Assembly (NCBI GenBank): GCA_046154665.1
Contig: JBJXFG010000032.1
Coordinates: forward strand, 1-64,000
DNA from: JAFLCM01 sp046154665
GTDB taxonomy: Bacteria; Planctomycetota; Phycisphaerae; Phycisphaerales; UBA1924
Direction: 5' to 3'
DNA: 64,000 nucleotides
Below the pieces are notes generated by a model. The model saw nothing but the letters and a program-made list of their open reading frames with translations. It made no database searches and was not told where the DNA came from. Shown here in pieces: positions 61,562 to 64,000 of the stretch. The translations under genes were made by a program, and so were the position numbers. Positions within the stretch are counted from its first letter, which is position 1. Each line of letters begins with the position of its first letter.

Positions 61562-62008
61562 TTAGCGCCCCTCGGCGATCTCACGCACGCGCGTCAAGCC
61601 GTATTCCCAACCGTGCGCGGCACCTTCAAGATGCTCGGTGGTGATCAGCCCGATCGCTCGATGCGCGAGCGCGAGGGTCGTTCCGCGCGCACTCGGCGTC
61701 AATCGATACTGCACATGCGACACCGCCGGATACGACATGAACATGGGGCCGCAGAGTTCCAGAAGTGTGGGCGGCTTGATCACCTGCACATGGGCCCACA
61801 GGTGCCCCCTGCCGGCGCCGAGATCGCGGTACCAGCGGCCGCCTGGCCACGCTTCGAGCTTGAGGTTCAACGAACTCCCGTCGGGCATGACACTGCCCGG
61901 GCCCAACTCTTCGAGCACCGCCGCGAACGTCGCTTCGATGGACGCGTTCACTTCCATCGTCTTCTGGTAGTTCATCGTGCGCAGGTCGTCGGCGGCGGTC
62001 GTGGTCAT
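61562..62008 (-). CDS. SRPBCC (AHSA1/START-like) protein
   Basis: A 148-residue protein with the SRPBCC hydrophobic-pocket fold: KTMEVNASIEATFAAVLEEL, LEAWPGGRWYRDLGAGRGHL, YRLTPSARGTTLALAH and the final helix EGAAHGWEYGLTRVREIA. Its ATG at 62008 overlaps the ArsR stop by 4 bp. ArsR-SRPBCC pairs are common; ligand and role are unknown. Confidence 0.88.
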   Translation of the reverse strand: MTTTAADDLRTMNYQKTMEVNASIEATFAAVLEELGPGSVMPDGSSLNLKLEAWPGGRWYRDLGAGRGHLWAHVQVIKPPTLLELCGPMFMSYPAVSHVQYRLTPSARGTTLALAHRAIGLITTEHLEGAAHGWEYGLTRVREIAEGR

Positions 62009-62340
62009 GGCTGCTGCTCCTCGCGCTCGGCGCGCTGCTTGATGCGGTCCAACTGGTGTGTCCAGAACCTCTCGAACTCGGCGACCCAATCGTGAACCGG
62101 CTTGAGGTTTTCAGCCTTCAGCCGGTACACGCGCTGCCTCCCCACGCGGCTGACCCCCACCAAACCGACGCGGCGCAGTACCGCGAGGTGCTTTGACACC
62201 GTCGGCTGTGGCAACCCCAGGTCCGCCATCAGCGCCCCCACCGGCATCGCCCCCACCGCCGCGAGCCGACCGATGATCTGGCGCCTTCGGCCCTCGCCCA
62301 CGGCGTTGAAGACATCCGAAGTGGTGGTTGCTCTCGGCAC
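62005..62340 (-). CDS. ArsR-family transcriptional regulator
   Basis: A 111-residue winged-helix repressor: GRRRQIIGRLAAVGAMPVGA, LMADLGLPQPTVSKHLAVLR and VGRQRVYRLKAENL. It lacks the metal-binding cysteines of ArsR/SmtB sensors, so it belongs to the SRPBCC-associated, metal-independent type. It heads the operon, and its message would begin at or next to the ATG. Confidence 0.92.
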   Translation of the reverse strand: MPRATTTSDVFNAVGEGRRRQIIGRLAAVGAMPVGALMADLGLPQPTVSKHLAVLRRVGLVGVSRVGRQRVYRLKAENLKPVHDWVAEFERFWTHQLDRIKQRAEREEQQP

Positions 62341-62346
62341 GTCTCA

Positions 62347-62374
62347 AATATATTCCTATACAGGCATATGTCAA
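62347..62374 (-). promoter_or_regulatory. Promoter with overlapping palindromic operator for the ArsR gene
   Basis: TTGACA (62369-62374) and TATATT (62347-62352) are 16 bp apart. The spacer holds CCTGTATAGG, and the site reads ATAT-N14-ATAT as an imperfect palindrome, fitting autorepression. The start point would fall at about 62340, the first base of the ATG. Confidence 0.75.
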
Positions 62375-62473
62375 GCCAGGCTCTGCGAGAAACCTGAAAA
62401 TCCTTGCCGCCGCGCGTGACCCCAGCGATTTCCTCTCGCCGGTAGAGTCAGACCGCCCGGAGCGCGGTCCGCG

Positions 62474-64000
<1,527 letters not shown>

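Overview
The window is GC-rich, densely coded bacterial chromosome. The gene content points to a planctomycete, most likely a Phycisphaerae-type lineage. Pointers are a secreted protein ending in a Phycisphaerae-style PEP-CTERM variant (VPAPGAAALLGLG then RRRR), secreted proteins with dockerin-like calcium repeats (Kelch and SUMF1/FGE types), a large Ser/Thr kinase with a C-terminal membrane segment, single-chain GcvP, a ResB/CcsA fusion, a GH3-family enzyme, and many starts without a clear Shine-Dalgarno site. The lineage is an inference; no rRNA is present.

Layout. 1-9.2 kb: the 3' end of thrS, a membrane protein coupled to nth, a GH3-DinB pair, and an NRDE (TANGO2-like) gene coupled to a 944-residue alpha/beta-hydrolase-DedA-ATP-grasp fusion. 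9.2-18 kb: purF, open in frame to an upstream PIN toxin domain with its antitoxin; rpsD with a promoter and structured leader; a PpiD/SurA-like chaperone; an M24 peptidase; accB and accC. 18.06-30.10 kb: a 12-kb integrated element bounded by 29-bp direct repeats of the tRNA-Tyr 3' end. It carries a tyrosine integrase beside the intact tRNA-Tyr, a four-gene run of small helix-turn-helix proteins led by five 10-bp iteron-like repeats, a primase-polymerase/DUF3987 replication protein, a toxin-antitoxin-like pair, a SEL1-repeat protein, a large unknown protein, and two secreted dockerin-type proteins at its left end. 30.5-41 kb: an M32 carboxypeptidase, a DCC protein, a trypsin-NUC nuclease fusion, a MacB-type permease, a DUF4160/DUF2442 pair and gcvP. 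41-49.4 kb: a PEP-CTERM protein, a DUF4139 protein, thiG, a CecR-type regulator coupled to an orphan FtsX-type permease, a CpeT-like lipoprotein and a DUF58 protein. 49.5-64 kb: a GH13 lipoprotein, a Minf_1886 protein, an amidohydrolase-ResB/CcsA-Mpg operon, an OmpA lipoprotein, UPF0314, a metallophosphoesterase, infC, a DUF1579 protein, an ArsR-SRPBCC pair and the start of a Ser/Thr kinase.

Two results stand out. First, the integrase gene runs through the attachment core. In the integrated state a tRNA-derived TAG stops it at 436 residues. In the excised circle the same frame continues across the junction into 80 more codons now stranded 12 kb away (18087-18329), so integration and excision would switch the integrase C-terminus. 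The host tRNA-Tyr terminator is stranded at the same far end. Second, a DUF3368-type PIN toxin has no stop codon before PurF, so the read-through product would be a toxin fused in front of an autoprocessing enzyme.

Intergenic DNA is unusual. It holds a dispersed set of 7-9 bp tandem-repeat patches, some arranged as long inverted pairs, and a set of roughly 20-35 bp palindromes. At least one copy of each kind lies in frame inside a coding sequence.
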